The notes below the pieces were generated by a model. That model was not told where the DNA came from. It saw only the letters and a list, made by a program, of their open reading frames with translations, and searched no databases. A program made the translations under genes and the position numbers. Positions 33,243 to 42,312 of a stretch of DNA of 51,658 nucleotides are shown here, piece after piece; positions within the stretch are counted from its first letter, which is position 1, and every line of letters begins with the position of its first letter. The stretch is from an uncultured Bacillota bacterium (lineage in GTDB: Bacteria > Bacillota > Clostridia > Christensenellales > QAND01), in the NCBI GenBank assembly GCA_905208455.1, contig CAJLPK010000005.1, forward strand, positions 1-51,658, written 5' to 3'.

Positions 33243-35495
33243 ATGGTATCCCCTGCATCACGCCGACGAATCAAATATTTCTGCCTATTGATGGCAGGCT
33301 GTTTTGCAAGTCTCATCATTTCCCTCTTCGTTTTGCAAGTCGTACAAGGTGAACGCTATCGAGAGCAGGCCCAGGCCCTGCAGGTACGTACGCTGGCCTC
33401 AAAAGGCGCACGCGGGCGCATCACAGACCGCAACGGAACCGAGTTGGCCGGAAACCGGGTTTCCTACCAAGTCATGTTCTTTCCTTCTGAGGCGGAAAAG
33501 GAGCAGTGGAATGCCAGCCTGTCCGCTGCCTTGACATTGATGCGCAGCGCAGGCATCGAATGTGCATATCCTCTGCCTATTGAACTACACGAATCCGGGT
33601 TTGTCTATAATAAATCGGCAGAAGAGATTGCCGACTTTCTCTCCCAGCATAAACTGGCCGCGGATACCAGCGCTTCTGACGCCGTGCAAGCGCTGATGGA
33701 AAAATATCAAGCTGAAAATGTCCCTGGCGAGATCGCCCTCGATCTTTTGGGGCTGCGCAGCCAGCTTAGCCTGCAATCCTATCGTTCCTATCTGCCGGTT
33801 TGCCTGGGAGAAAGCGAAGATTTTTCCCTCTGTGCCCGCATCATGGAATACAAACAACCAGGGATCCGCATTCAAACCCATTATACCCGCTCCTATCCCC
33901 AGGGGGAGACTCTATGCCATGTATTGGGCAGCGTAGGGAAAATCCCTGCGGAGCAGGCCGACGCCTACCAAGAGCAGGGATATGATATTTCCAGTGATAT
34001 TGTAGGGAAAAGCGGCCTGGAGCAGACGCTGGAGCCCCTGCTGCGCACCAAAAAAGGGCAAATCCAGCTATCCGTCAACAGCTTGGGGCTCTCCACCTCC
34101 TCCAACGCCGTCTATGCCGCACAGGATGGGGAAACCGTCGTCCTTACCATCGACCTTTCCCTGCAGCAGGCGGCAGAAAAGGCCTTGCAGCAGACTATGG
34201 CCGATATCCGTACCGGCAAGCTGGGAGAGGCCTACCCCCATGCAGAAATCGGCGCAGCCGTCTGCATTGATGTGCACACCGGGGAAGTGCTGGCCTTAGC
34301 CTCTGAGCCCGGCTATGACCCTAACGTATTTACCGAAACACTGCCTGACACCGTCTGGCAGACGCTCAGCCCTTCCTATCTTACAGCCAGCGGCGATGTA
34401 GACAGCGATCCTACGCTGCCGCGCCCTTTGGTCAACAACGCCGTATCCGCCGCATTCCCGCCCGGCAGCGTTTTCAAACCCATTACAGCAGCGGCTGCCT
34501 TGGGCAGCGGCAAAGTGACTGCAGAGGAAACCATTTTAGACCTGGGCCGGTATACCGCTTTTTCCGAAACCGAGGCCCCCGGCTGCTGGACCTGGAACGA
34601 AAGCCATACCACCCATGGGTATGTGGACCTTCATGATGCACTGGAGGGCTCCTGCAACTATTATTTTTATGAGGTTGGTGTGCGCACAGGCTCCGAACAG
34701 CTTGAAGCCATCGCAGAAAAATTCGGCCTTGGCCAAAAAACCGGCATTGGGCTGTCTGGCGAAGCCAGCGGCATGATGGATGGCAAAAAAACAGCGACAC
34801 ACCTTGTCAACCAGCGTGTCGCTGCTCAGTTAAAAGCCATGGGCTATACCATTGAAGAGGAAAAGCTCAGCCAAACCTTGGCCCCCATCCTGAGTGATCC
34901 TTCCCTCAAAAAGGCCCAGGAACAGTTTATCCCGCTGGGGATCCATCCGGATGATATCCCCGCCTTATACCAAACCATCAATGATAACCGTTGGCGTGAA
35001 TCGCGTGTCCTGGCTGCCGCCATCGGACAGGGGGCCGACAGCGTCACTCCGCTGCAAATGGCCAATGCCATCGCCGCTTTGACCCAAGCAGGACGCCGGT
35101 ATCAGCCCCAGCTTGTGCTCTCTTTGCCGGATAGCAAAGGCCTTAAAGCCTCCAAGACCGTCTGCGAATCTTTTATGGATTCGCAGGATGTCCAGGATAT
35201 TCTAAGCGGCATGCAGGCCGTGACACAGCCGGGCGGTACAGCTGCTAAGTATTTTTCAGACTGCAGCGTGTCCGTAGCCGGCAAAACGGGCACTGCCCAA
35301 AGCGAAGGCAGGGATGCTTATGCCTGGTTTGTCGCGGCAGCGCCTGCGGAAAATCCCAGCATTGCCATTGCCGTGGTCATCGGCCAGGGCGGCCACGGCG
35401 GCTATGCCGCGCCTGTGGCAAAAGCGATCATAGAGGCCTATTTTGCGCCCGGTACAGGCAGCGAGTTAGTCAAAGAAAAGAACATGCTTCATTAA
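33243..35495 (+). CDS. Class B penicillin-binding protein (transpeptidase)
   Basis: 750 residues from the ATG at 33243, with GGAGG 7 bases upstream. One N-terminal membrane segment (about 13-35), a class B dimerisation region (GARGRITDRNGTELAGN), then the transpeptidase domain. Active-site motifs are S409-V-F-K, S470-C-N and K681-T-G. No C-terminal PASTA domains, so it is closer to PBP2/MrdA than to PASTA-bearing SpoVD. It crosslinks peptidoglycan outside the membrane. Its position opposite spo0A suggests, but does not show, a sporulation role. Convergent with the next gene, overlapping it by 4 bases. Confidence 0.94.
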   Translation: MVSPASRRRIKYFCLLMAGCFASLIISLFVLQVVQGERYREQAQALQVRTLASKGARGRITDRNGTELAGNRVSYQVMFFPSEAEKEQWNASLSAALTLMRSAGIECAYPLPIELHESGFVYNKSAEEIADFLSQHKLAADTSASDAVQALMEKYQAENVPGEIALDLLGLRSQLSLQSYRSYLPVCLGESEDFSLCARIMEYKQPGIRIQTHYTRSYPQGETLCHVLGSVGKIPAEQADAYQEQGYDISSDIVGKSGLEQTLEPLLRTKKGQIQLSVNSLGLSTSSNAVYAAQDGETVVLTIDLSLQQAAEKALQQTMADIRTGKLGEAYPHAEIGAAVCIDVHTGEVLALASEPGYDPNVFTETLPDTVWQTLSPSYLTASGDVDSDPTLPRPLVNNAVSAAFPPGSVFKPITAAAALGSGKVTAEETILDLGRYTAFSETEAPGCWTWNESHTTHGYVDLHDALEGSCNYYFYEVGVRTGSEQLEAIAEKFGLGQKTGIGLSGEASGMMDGKKTATHLVNQRVAAQLKAMGYTIEEEKLSQTLAPILSDPSLKKAQEQFIPLGIHPDDIPALYQTINDNRWRESRVLAAAIGQGADSVTPLQMANAIAALTQAGRRYQPQLVLSLPDSKGLKASKTVCESFMDSQDVQDILSGMQAVTQPGGTAAKYFSDCSVSVAGKTGTAQSEGRDAYAWFVAAAPAENPSIAIAVVIGQGGHGGYAAPVAKAIIEAYFAPGTGSELVKEKNMLH

Positions 35496-36748
35496 ACAGC
35501 CAGCGTTCTTCCCGTTTCGCCATCCTGCGCTAAGACCCAGTAGCCGTCTCGGTAAATGCTGAAGCCCTGCAAATAAGCCGGCGGCTGGGGCGCGTATTCT
35601 CCTGGTACAGCCACAGCCATGGCTATGCTGATCCCCCTTCTTTCCACACAGCCCAATAGGTAATACCCATATCTGCTGGGCGCTTCTACCCGCCTCCACT
35701 TCCATTGCCCGGCATATTCCCCGCCCAAGGCCGGGCCCTGGATCGCCTCTTCCAAGGGGTTTTCTTGCGTTTCCCTCATCGGCGCCTGGTCTATTTCGGA
35801 TACGCCCTGCGCCTCTGTTTCTAAAGCAGGTGCAGCTTTTGTTTCCTCCCCCATATCAGCGATTTCCTCCTGTTTTGTTTCCAGGCTCTCCTCTGCAGGC
35901 TCCGCTTCCGTTTCCGTCTGTATCTTCTCCGAAATCGCTTTGGCAATATGCTGGGCCAGCTGCTCATCCTCCGCCGCTGCCCCCTCGTTTTTTTGCTCCG
36001 TGGCGATCACAACCGGCTCTCTTGTCTCCGTTTCCTGCCCACACAGCTCCTGGTGAATCATCCGGGAAATTTCTTCCATATCCAATGCCTTCTGCTCTGG
36101 CTCTGGCGGTGTATCCATTGGCTGCGCCTGCTCCAGCAGCGTCTCAATCAACGGTGTTTCACATTCTTCTCTTTCCTCTCTCTGCACAGCCTCCATCTGC
36201 CATTTCCCCGTGTCCTCTTGCTGTGCACGCAGGGTGGCGCTTCCCTGTGCCTCAGGCGATAACGGAAACGCATAGGTATCCTCTGCATGTATTTCTTCCG
36301 AGACGCCTTCTTTTTCTGCTTCCCTCCGTTTTTCTTCGTCTTTCTCGGGCACATACGGTACAGGTATCGGCGCCGATTGGGCCGGTCGATGGCTCTGGCC
36401 TGCCTGCTGTGTTTGGATTCTGGCCCGCATATGAGGCCAATCCATCCTAGGCTCGCAGGATTCTCCCATGGCTACCATTTGGCCCGCCTGGTTTACAATG
36501 GCTGCCTCCACACGGGTATTTTTCAGCTCTGTCTTTGCCTGCAGCCTCAATTCCCTGCCGTTATGGCGCATCTCCCACTGCCTTAGCCTGTCTCCATCCC
36601 ACAAATACAGGGTATATGATCCTTTTTGTATCCTCAAAAGGCTTGCTGAAATATTGCAAGCCTGATGTGTATAAAACAGCTTTACAAACCCTTGTGCCGT
36701 GCGTCCGCTCTGGTCTCTCAGGACAATATACTGCCGCCACATACTCAT
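35492..36748 (-). CDS. Unknown protein with Glu-rich middle, 418 residues
   Basis: No family recognised. The N-terminal region (1-110) looks folded and beta-rich (LYLWDGDRLRQWEMRHNGREL). About 110-335 is acidic, Glu/Gln/Ala-rich and probably unstructured. The C-terminal 70 residues look folded again (RYGYYLLGCVERRG, PPAYLQGFSIYRDGYWVL). No signal peptide or membrane segment. AAAGGAGGAG lies upstream. It occupies the place between ksgA and veg/spo0A where Bacillus has yabG, but shows no YabG protease motif that I can see. The two-headed layout suggests a linker or spore structural protein; this is a guess. Confidence 0.75.
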   Translation of the reverse strand: MSMWRQYIVLRDQSGRTAQGFVKLFYTHQACNISASLLRIQKGSYTLYLWDGDRLRQWEMRHNGRELRLQAKTELKNTRVEAAIVNQAGQMVAMGESCEPRMDWPHMRARIQTQQAGQSHRPAQSAPIPVPYVPEKDEEKRREAEKEGVSEEIHAEDTYAFPLSPEAQGSATLRAQQEDTGKWQMEAVQREEREECETPLIETLLEQAQPMDTPPEPEQKALDMEEISRMIHQELCGQETETREPVVIATEQKNEGAAAEDEQLAQHIAKAISEKIQTETEAEPAEESLETKQEEIADMGEETKAAPALETEAQGVSEIDQAPMRETQENPLEEAIQGPALGGEYAGQWKWRRVEAPSRYGYYLLGCVERRGISIAMAVAVPGEYAPQPPAYLQGFSIYRDGYWVLAQDGETGRTLAV

Positions 36749-36797
36749 GACCTTCTCCTCCTTTGATGCTCTGATTATGTGTATGCATTGACATACG

Positions 36798-36826
36798 AAA
36801 AAAAAACAGGCAATTTGCCTGTTTTT
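36798..36826 (-). terminator. Terminator after rsmA
   Basis: CAGGCAA-TTTGCCTG stem with A run on one side and T run on the minus-strand 3' side. Confidence 0.88.
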
Positions 36827-36847
36827 CTGTTCAGTGTTTTTTCACCA

Positions 36848-37711
36848 TCAGCATGGCTCCTTCATAACGTCCTGTACTGCCTCCGACAGCGAAATATAAT
36901 CGTCTATGCCTAGCTGCTCTCCGCGAACCGACGGAGCCAGCCCCGCCCTTTCAATCGCCCTTTGGGCCCGTTCCCTGCCCATTCCCTGGTAATTGGCAAG
37001 GTTATTGCACAAGGTCTTGCGGCGCATAGCAAACGCACTCCGCACCACCTCAAAAAACACCGCTTCTTCCCGGGGCATGCGTACGTATGGGCGGCGGCGT
37101 AATCTCACCACCGTGGATTCTACCTCCGGCTGCGGAAAAAAGTTGGCCGGTGACACCTTGAGCACCGTCTCCACCTCTGCGTAATATTGTACTGCAATGC
37201 TCAGCGAGCCATAGGTTTTGCTGCCCGGCGCGGCGCATAGCCGCTGTGCCACCTCCTTTTGCATCATCAGCACCATGATCTGTGCATGGGGCAGCTCCTG
37301 GAGCAGCCGCATGACAATCGGCGTCGTTACGTAATACGGCAGATTGGCCACCACTGCCGCAGGGCCGCAGGGCACCAACGCATTCAAATCCTGCTTAAGC
37401 GCATCTCCATGCACCAGGGTAAACGTATCGGCCCGGACCTTTCCTTCCAAAAGCCGGCACATGCCCGCATCCAGCTCCAATGCCGTTACCTTCTTAGCCT
37501 TTTGAATCAGCCGTACGGTCAGCGCCCCTGGCCCTGGCCCTATTTCCAGCACATGGCACTGGGACAAGTCCCCCGCCGCGCTTACAATGGCATCACAGGC
37601 CCTTGCATCGCATAAAAAGTTTTGGCCCAGCCCTTTATTGGGCGCCAGGCCGTATGCCGCCAACGCTTCCCTCAGCTGAGTACGGTCGGCTCCATCGTAT
37701 TGCAGTTCCAT
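36848..37711 (-). CDS. rsmA: 16S rRNA (adenine1518/1519-N6) dimethyltransferase
   Basis: 287 residues, usual KsgA/RsmA length. N-terminus GLAPNKGLGQNFLCD, SAM-binding VLEIGPGPGALT, and catalytic VVANLPYYVTTPI (NLPY motif). It dimethylates two adenines near the 3' end of 16S rRNA during 30S maturation. It lies 15 bases after yabE on the same strand, as in Bacillus-type clusters, though rnmV (M5) is missing between them. Confidence 0.97.
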   Translation of the reverse strand: MELQYDGADRTQLREALAAYGLAPNKGLGQNFLCDARACDAIVSAAGDLSQCHVLEIGPGPGALTVRLIQKAKKVTALELDAGMCRLLEGKVRADTFTLVHGDALKQDLNALVPCGPAAVVANLPYYVTTPIVMRLLQELPHAQIMVLMMQKEVAQRLCAAPGSKTYGSLSIAVQYYAEVETVLKVSPANFFPQPEVESTVVRLRRRPYVRMPREEAVFFEVVRSAFAMRRKTLCNNLANYQGMGRERAQRAIERAGLAPSVRGEQLGIDDYISLSEAVQDVMKEPC

Positions 37712-37726
37712 GCTGCCTCCTTATTT

Positions 37727-39460
37727 CTATGGGCGGCGGCAAATCGTTACCGTCACATTGCGTTTGCGCCCCCAGCGCAGGCAATCCTCTTTGGTATCCA
37801 TAAATAAATCAATGGAGACCAGCGAAGAATCATTGGCGCCTGTGTCCTCTGCCACAGCATATCCATAGCCTGGCACGTAAAACATCGTTCCGTATCCAAA
37901 TATTTTCGGATTTACCGCGCACATGCCCACCTTTGGCCATTTGCCCGTGGCAGTGCGCCGCCCGGTATGCGTGTAGGCCGTAATCTGGTCCACCGTGACT
38001 TTGCGGATTACCATGCTGCTGGTCGGCGTTTCCGGCAGCCCCTTGACCGCCGGGTTCATCGGCGGCCCGGTTCCGATCAACACCACCTTGTTCACAGGCT
38101 CCTTTGTTACCTCATTGGAGGTCTCCACCCGTTTTACTTCCTTGCCATCCTTATAGACGACCTTTTCTTTGATCGTGCGTACGCCCTCTTCTCCCTTTTG
38201 CGATATTTCCGTTTCTCCCCGCTCTACGCGGTTGCTCTTCTTTTCCACTGTCTCAAACGCTATTTTTTCCGTATGTGTCTCCATCCGAATTGCCAGCCGC
38301 ACCAACGAGATTGTCATCCCCTCGCTGATCTCGGTGTCTAAGGAGGGCGTGATCTCATCCTCCTCATCATACTCTAAGCCAGACTTATCCAGCGCATCCT
38401 TTACGGTGCCCTCCGCCAGCATCACGGTCGTATCCCCTGCTTTGGCCAGAATGTGGATCTCTTTGGCGCGGGTAATCGCCACAGACATGTCCTCGGTGAT
38501 TTCCGTATCCAGCGGTATATCGATCAAATCATCTGCCCCCAGCACAACGCCCGCTTTTTCCAGCGCTTGCTGCAGCGTGCCCTGCGCCAGTTTTGTCTGC
38601 ACCTGATTTCCGTCCCCGGTATCAATGGTAATCGTCTTTGCCCGTATGATATGGACAGCCATCTCATCCGTCAGCGCTGTATCCAGCGGCGTATCGATCA
38701 GGTCATCCGCCCCTAGCACAATGCCTGCTTCTGTCAGCATTTGCTCCACATCCGGCATAGCAGAGCGGATCTGTGTCACTGCCCCGTTATCGTCTAGGGT
38801 CAGATAAACATACCGTCCTTCAAAATAATACCAGCCGCCCCAGCCCAGCGATGCGCAAACTAGGCACGCCAAAATCCCCACCGCCAGCCTTTTTTTCCAG
38901 CGGCCGTGGTTCTCCGCCTTCTCGGCCGGAATTTCTCCTGGCAGCTTTGCTTTCCCCGGCTTCTCTTCCAGGCCAGGCGCATCCTCCGGCTCGAGCCGTT
39001 TTTGGTGAAAATCTATGATTTTCCCTTCCCGCGGCAGCCTGGGCTGGCCTTTCCGTTCCTCAGGCACAGCAGGGGGCTGTTTTTTTGGCTGCGGCGCCGC
39101 GGCCCTTGCTTGTGCTGCGGCTACGGCAGGCTGCCGCATCCATCCCATTTTCAGCGTTTTTTTGCGTTGCTCTGTCGGCGTGGGCTTTGCTGCTTTTTCT
39201 CTTCCCACGTTCTTTTTTATCCGCTGCAAGGCAGCTCCCAGCCACCGAGCCAAGGCATATATACCAAGAAAAGGCAATACCAAAACAGACGCAGCTGCAT
39301 GTGCTGCACGCCTGATCATTCGTTTGCCCTTTGCCAAAAGCCCCCTGCGCCGAGACATCCCAAAATCTTTATTGGTCTTTAAGATCGCTGAGGTTTGTTC
39401 TCCTCTAAAAACCATAAAGTCTCGTTTGCGCAATCGGCTTTTTCGTCTGCGCCTAGGCAT
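37727..39460 (-). CDS. yabE: YabE-like protein: DUF348 repeats, G5 and 3D domains
   Basis: 577 residues. A basic, Pro/Ala-rich N-terminal region includes a hydrophobic stretch (about 50-75); a second membrane segment lies at about 190-212. Three DUF348 repeats follow (about 215-395), then a G5 domain (about 400-475), then a C-terminal 3D domain with the MltA-like acidic residues (AVAEDTGANDSSLVSIDLFMD). YabE relatives are Rpf/Sps-like cell-wall lytic proteins. The cytoplasmic or inter-helix N-terminal 190 residues are far longer than in Bacillus YabE. GGGAGGG lies 6 bases before the ATG. Confidence 0.92.
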   Translation of the reverse strand: MPRRRRKSRLRKRDFMVFRGEQTSAILKTNKDFGMSRRRGLLAKGKRMIRRAAHAAASVLVLPFLGIYALARWLGAALQRIKKNVGREKAAKPTPTEQRKKTLKMGWMRQPAVAAAQARAAAPQPKKQPPAVPEERKGQPRLPREGKIIDFHQKRLEPEDAPGLEEKPGKAKLPGEIPAEKAENHGRWKKRLAVGILACLVCASLGWGGWYYFEGRYVYLTLDDNGAVTQIRSAMPDVEQMLTEAGIVLGADDLIDTPLDTALTDEMAVHIIRAKTITIDTGDGNQVQTKLAQGTLQQALEKAGVVLGADDLIDIPLDTEITEDMSVAITRAKEIHILAKAGDTTVMLAEGTVKDALDKSGLEYDEEDEITPSLDTEISEGMTISLVRLAIRMETHTEKIAFETVEKKSNRVERGETEISQKGEEGVRTIKEKVVYKDGKEVKRVETSNEVTKEPVNKVVLIGTGPPMNPAVKGLPETPTSSMVIRKVTVDQITAYTHTGRRTATGKWPKVGMCAVNPKIFGYGTMFYVPGYGYAVAEDTGANDSSLVSIDLFMDTKEDCLRWGRKRNVTVTICRRP

Positions 39461-39493
39461 ATAAGCCCTCCCATTCCCTTTTCATGTAGAGAG

Positions 39494-39523
39494 ATTATAA
39501 GCCCAATGGTACAAAAGTGTCAA
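39494..39523 (-). promoter_or_regulatory. yabE-rsmA promoter
   Basis: TTGACA at 39523-39518, an 18-base spacer and TATAAT at 39499-39494 on the minus strand: both boxes are perfect consensus. Confidence 0.85.
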
Positions 39524-39628
39524 ATTTTGACTCAAATTCGCAAAGTTTTTTTAATATTTTCTTTCTTTTTTCCCTTTTTTATGTACCCATTCCCTATTTT
39601 TCATCATTCTCTCATTTTTCTGCATTCT

Positions 39629-39669
39629 AAAAAGCGCCCCTTCCTCAATCAAGGAAAGGGGCGCTTTTC
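39629..39669 (-). terminator. Terminator of the DUF1540 cluster
   Basis: Long stem AAAAGCGCCCC-TTCCT / AGGAA-A-GGGGCGCTTTT with one bulge, directly after the last cysteine-rich frame. Confidence 0.88.
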
Positions 39670-39670
39670 T

Positions 39671-39841
39671 TCACGGCCTGCCGTACCATTTACAGATGGG
39701 GGCTTCCCATGCGCCAATGACGCGCTGAAATTGCAAGGCGGCCGGATAACGGCAGCGGAAGCAAATATTATATTTGCAGTCCACTGCTGTACATTTGACC
39801 GGACTGTTTCTCTGGGGCGGCTGTCTGACAAAATCCTCCAT
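39671..39841 (-). CDS. Small cysteine-rich protein, DUF1540-like
   Basis: 56 residues from the ATG at 39841, with AAGGAGG 8 bases upstream. Cysteines are arranged as VKCTAVDCKYNICFRCRYPA ... ICKW, similar to the metal-binding DUF1540 fold. The frame stays open far upstream (to 40111) through another DUF1540-like segment, so a longer fusion is possible, but this ATG has by far the best ribosome site. Ends at a strong terminator. Confidence 0.7.
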   Translation of the reverse strand: MEDFVRQPPQRNSPVKCTAVDCKYNICFRCRYPAALQFQRVIGAWEAPICKWYGRP

Positions 39842-40049
39842 GGCCAAATCCTCCTTAGAAGAAATCCTCTGGTCTTGGTACAGCGCAGTGCCGGCATCGT
39901 CCCGGCCGGTTTTCCCGGGGCTGAATGAATGACATCGGGTATTGTTTTTTCCGCGCCCCTGTTGGATGACCGAAACCAAGGGAGCCAGGCATATGCCCTG
40001 TGTGTTGTGCTTACAGCATAGGCTGTTGCAAGCAATGGGGGATCGCTGG
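39842..40049 (-). pseudogene. DUF1540-like segment without a clear start
   Basis: In the same frame as the 56-residue gene, a second cysteine cluster is encoded (IACNSLCCKHNTQGICLAP ... TRCHSF), a good DUF1540 pattern. It has no ATG, GTG or TTG with a ribosome site. The only in-frame start is a TTG at 40111, inside the first DUF1540 gene. Either a frameshift separated it from the first gene, or it is a relic, or it uses a rare start. Confidence 0.5.
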
Positions 40050-40202
40050 TTATTTTGCCTTATAGCTGCAGCAGAGGGTATGTTCTGCGTTTCCGTCTTG
40101 TTTGCAGCCAATGCTGATACTATCCAGCGTACATTCCTTGCACTGCTCGTTAAAACGACAGCTGTCTACGCTGCAATCGATGATGGTTTTGTGTTCAAAC
40201 AT
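40050..40202 (-). CDS. Small DUF1540 protein
   Basis: 50 residues, start ATG 40202 with GAGGAGG 8 bases upstream, stop TAA. Cysteine pattern DCSVDSCRFNEQCKEC...GCKQD...CCSY is that of DUF1540, a small probable metal-binding family common in spore-forming Clostridia. Function unknown. First of three cysteine-rich segments in a row on this strand. Divergent from the ABC-F gene. Confidence 0.82.
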   Translation of the reverse strand: MFEHKTIIDCSVDSCRFNEQCKECTLDSISIGCKQDGNAEHTLCCSYKAK

Positions 40203-40360
40203 GCTTTGCACCTCCTCGTCCTAATCCGTGGTCAATGATAGTATGTGCAGCGTTGTGTTTTTGTCTCTGGCAAAATCCGCCAAAGCGCAGCGCAGTTGAA
40301 AATCGCCGGAAAATCATGTATGCTTTGTGTATTGATTTTTATTGTAAACGAGGGACTTTT

Positions 40361-42271
40361 ATGGCGCTTTTGGCTGCATACAATATCTCAAAATCCTTTG
40401 GTGACAGAGGCTTATTTTCCTCTGTTCATTTTGAATTGCAGCCCAAAAGCCGTACAGGCCTGGTGGGCGCAAACGGCACAGGCAAGACCACGCTGTTCCG
40501 CCTTTTGGCCGGGCAGGAGCAGGCGGACAGCGGTCATATATTCCTGGATAAAAATGCCAAAATCGGCTATATGGAGCAGCATGCTGCGTTTGATGCTGAT
40601 GCGTCTGTATACGAGGAAACGCTGTCTTTATTCTCCCCATTGATGGAGGATGAAGTCGCCTTGGAGCAGCTCAATGCTCAAATCGAGGGCCAGGCTGAAA
40701 ACCTGGACCAGCTTATTCAAAAGCAAACATTTTTGTTAGAGCGTTACCAGCAAAACGGCGGGCTTACCTATCGCTCTCGTACGCGCAGCATGCTGTTGGG
40801 CATGGGGTTCTCGGACAATGATCTGTCTTTGCCCATGAAGGCGCTGTCCGGCGGCCAGCAAAGCAAAGTGCAGATGTGCAAGCTGCTGCTATCCGGTGCA
40901 GATCTTCTCTTGCTGGATGAGCCCACCAACCATTTGGACATTCAAAGCGTGGAATGGCTGGAAAGCTTTCTGCAAGCCTATCCCGGCGCGCTTTTGGTCG
41001 TATCCCATGACCGCTATTTTTTGGATAAGATCTGTACTTCGATCCTGTCCCTAGAGCATGGCGAAGTAAAACGCTATACCGGAAACTACTCTGCCTTTGC
41101 CCAAAAGCGGGAGCAGCAGCGCATGGAAGAAGAGCGCCATTATAAAAATGCGCAAAAAGAGATCCAGCGCATGGAAAATATGATTACTCAGCTCCGCCGC
41201 TGGAATCGTGAAAAATCCATTCGGACGGCAGAAAGCAAAGAAAAGCAGTTGGCAAAGCTAAAGGAAGCTGTCAAAGCGCCTGCCCCTGCCGCTGCAACGC
41301 TTGGGTTCTCGCTGTCCGTTGCCAAGGAAAGCGGCCAGGATGTGCTCATAGCCGAGCATCTGTCCAAGGCCTATAACAAGCCGCTGTTCAGCGATGTTTC
41401 GCTGCATATCCGAAAAGGGGAACGCGTTTTTTTGCTGGGGCCGAACGGATGCGGCAAAACGACGCTTTTCCGAATCCTCATGAAAAAAACAAAGCCGGAT
41501 GCCGGCCTTGTGCAGTACGGCGCTAATGTACGGCCTGGGTATTACGACCAGACACAGAGCGGGCTTTTGCCCCAGGCAACGGCTTTGGAGGAAATCCAAA
41601 ACGCTTATCCGCAGATGAATGATACGCAGGCGCGCAATGCGCTGGCCATGTTTTTGTTTCGGGGCGACGATGTTTTTAAGCCGATCGCCGCGCTCTCCGG
41701 CGGGGAAAAGGCAAGAATCGAGCTTTTGAAACTCATGCTGTCGGAATCAAACTTTTTATTGCTGGACGAGCCTACCAACCACCTGGACGCTGACTCTCGG
41801 GAAGCCTTGGAAAATGCGTTGGAGGGATATGAGGGCACATTGTTCACGATTACGCATGACCGCTATTTGGCAAATCGGCTGGCTACGCGCATCCTTGTGT
41901 TTACACAGGACGGGCTGCGCGAAAGCCTGGGCAACTATGATGATTATCTCCGCAATGCTGAGCAGTGGACGCTTCAGCCCCAGCCGACCCAGGCGGAGCC
42001 TTCAAAAGCATCTGCCATTTCCCCGAGCAAGCAGCAGCGCGAATCCTCTATCCAGCTCCGCAGGTTAAAAGCGCAGCTCCGCAAATGCGAAGATGAAATT
42101 TCCAAGTTAGAAGCTGCCATTGCGCAAAGCGAGCGTTTGCTCTGCGATCCTGCCCTTGCCTCCGATTATCAAAAAATCATGGAGGCGACCGATACGCTGC
42201 AGGCACAAAAACAGCAGTTAGATCAAGCTATGGAGCGTTGGGAAGCATTGAGCCTTGAAATTGGAGAGTAA
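40361..42271 (+). CDS. ABC-F family ATPase (translation-associated)
   Basis: 636 residues from MALLAAYNISKSFG; GAGGGA lies just upstream, and the longer open frame is not conserved. Two ATPase domains without membrane segments: Walker A GANGTGKTT and GPNGCGKTT, signatures LSGGQQSKV and LSGGEKARI, Walker B LLLDEPTNHLD in both. A charged linker (about 240-320) and a C-terminal coiled coil (about 545-636) complete the Uup/YdiF-type layout. ABC-F proteins act on the ribosome; some protect against antibiotics. Which type this is cannot be told. Confidence 0.95.
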   Translation: MALLAAYNISKSFGDRGLFSSVHFELQPKSRTGLVGANGTGKTTLFRLLAGQEQADSGHIFLDKNAKIGYMEQHAAFDADASVYEETLSLFSPLMEDEVALEQLNAQIEGQAENLDQLIQKQTFLLERYQQNGGLTYRSRTRSMLLGMGFSDNDLSLPMKALSGGQQSKVQMCKLLLSGADLLLLDEPTNHLDIQSVEWLESFLQAYPGALLVVSHDRYFLDKICTSILSLEHGEVKRYTGNYSAFAQKREQQRMEEERHYKNAQKEIQRMENMITQLRRWNREKSIRTAESKEKQLAKLKEAVKAPAPAAATLGFSLSVAKESGQDVLIAEHLSKAYNKPLFSDVSLHIRKGERVFLLGPNGCGKTTLFRILMKKTKPDAGLVQYGANVRPGYYDQTQSGLLPQATALEEIQNAYPQMNDTQARNALAMFLFRGDDVFKPIAALSGGEKARIELLKLMLSESNFLLLDEPTNHLDADSREALENALEGYEGTLFTITHDRYLANRLATRILVFTQDGLRESLGNYDDYLRNAEQWTLQPQPTQAEPSKASAISPSKQQRESSIQLRRLKAQLRKCEDEISKLEAAIAQSERLLCDPALASDYQKIMEATDTLQAQKQQLDQAMERWEALSLEIGE

Positions 42272-42312
42272 GGCTCCTTTTTACATAGAACTTCATAAGG
42301 GGGTATATAAAA

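Noticed and set aside
40235..40360. N-terminal extension of the ABC-F ATPase (42 extra residues)
   Set aside because: The open frame upstream is not conserved in the family and overlaps the divergent promoter region; the ATG at 40361 has the ribosome site.
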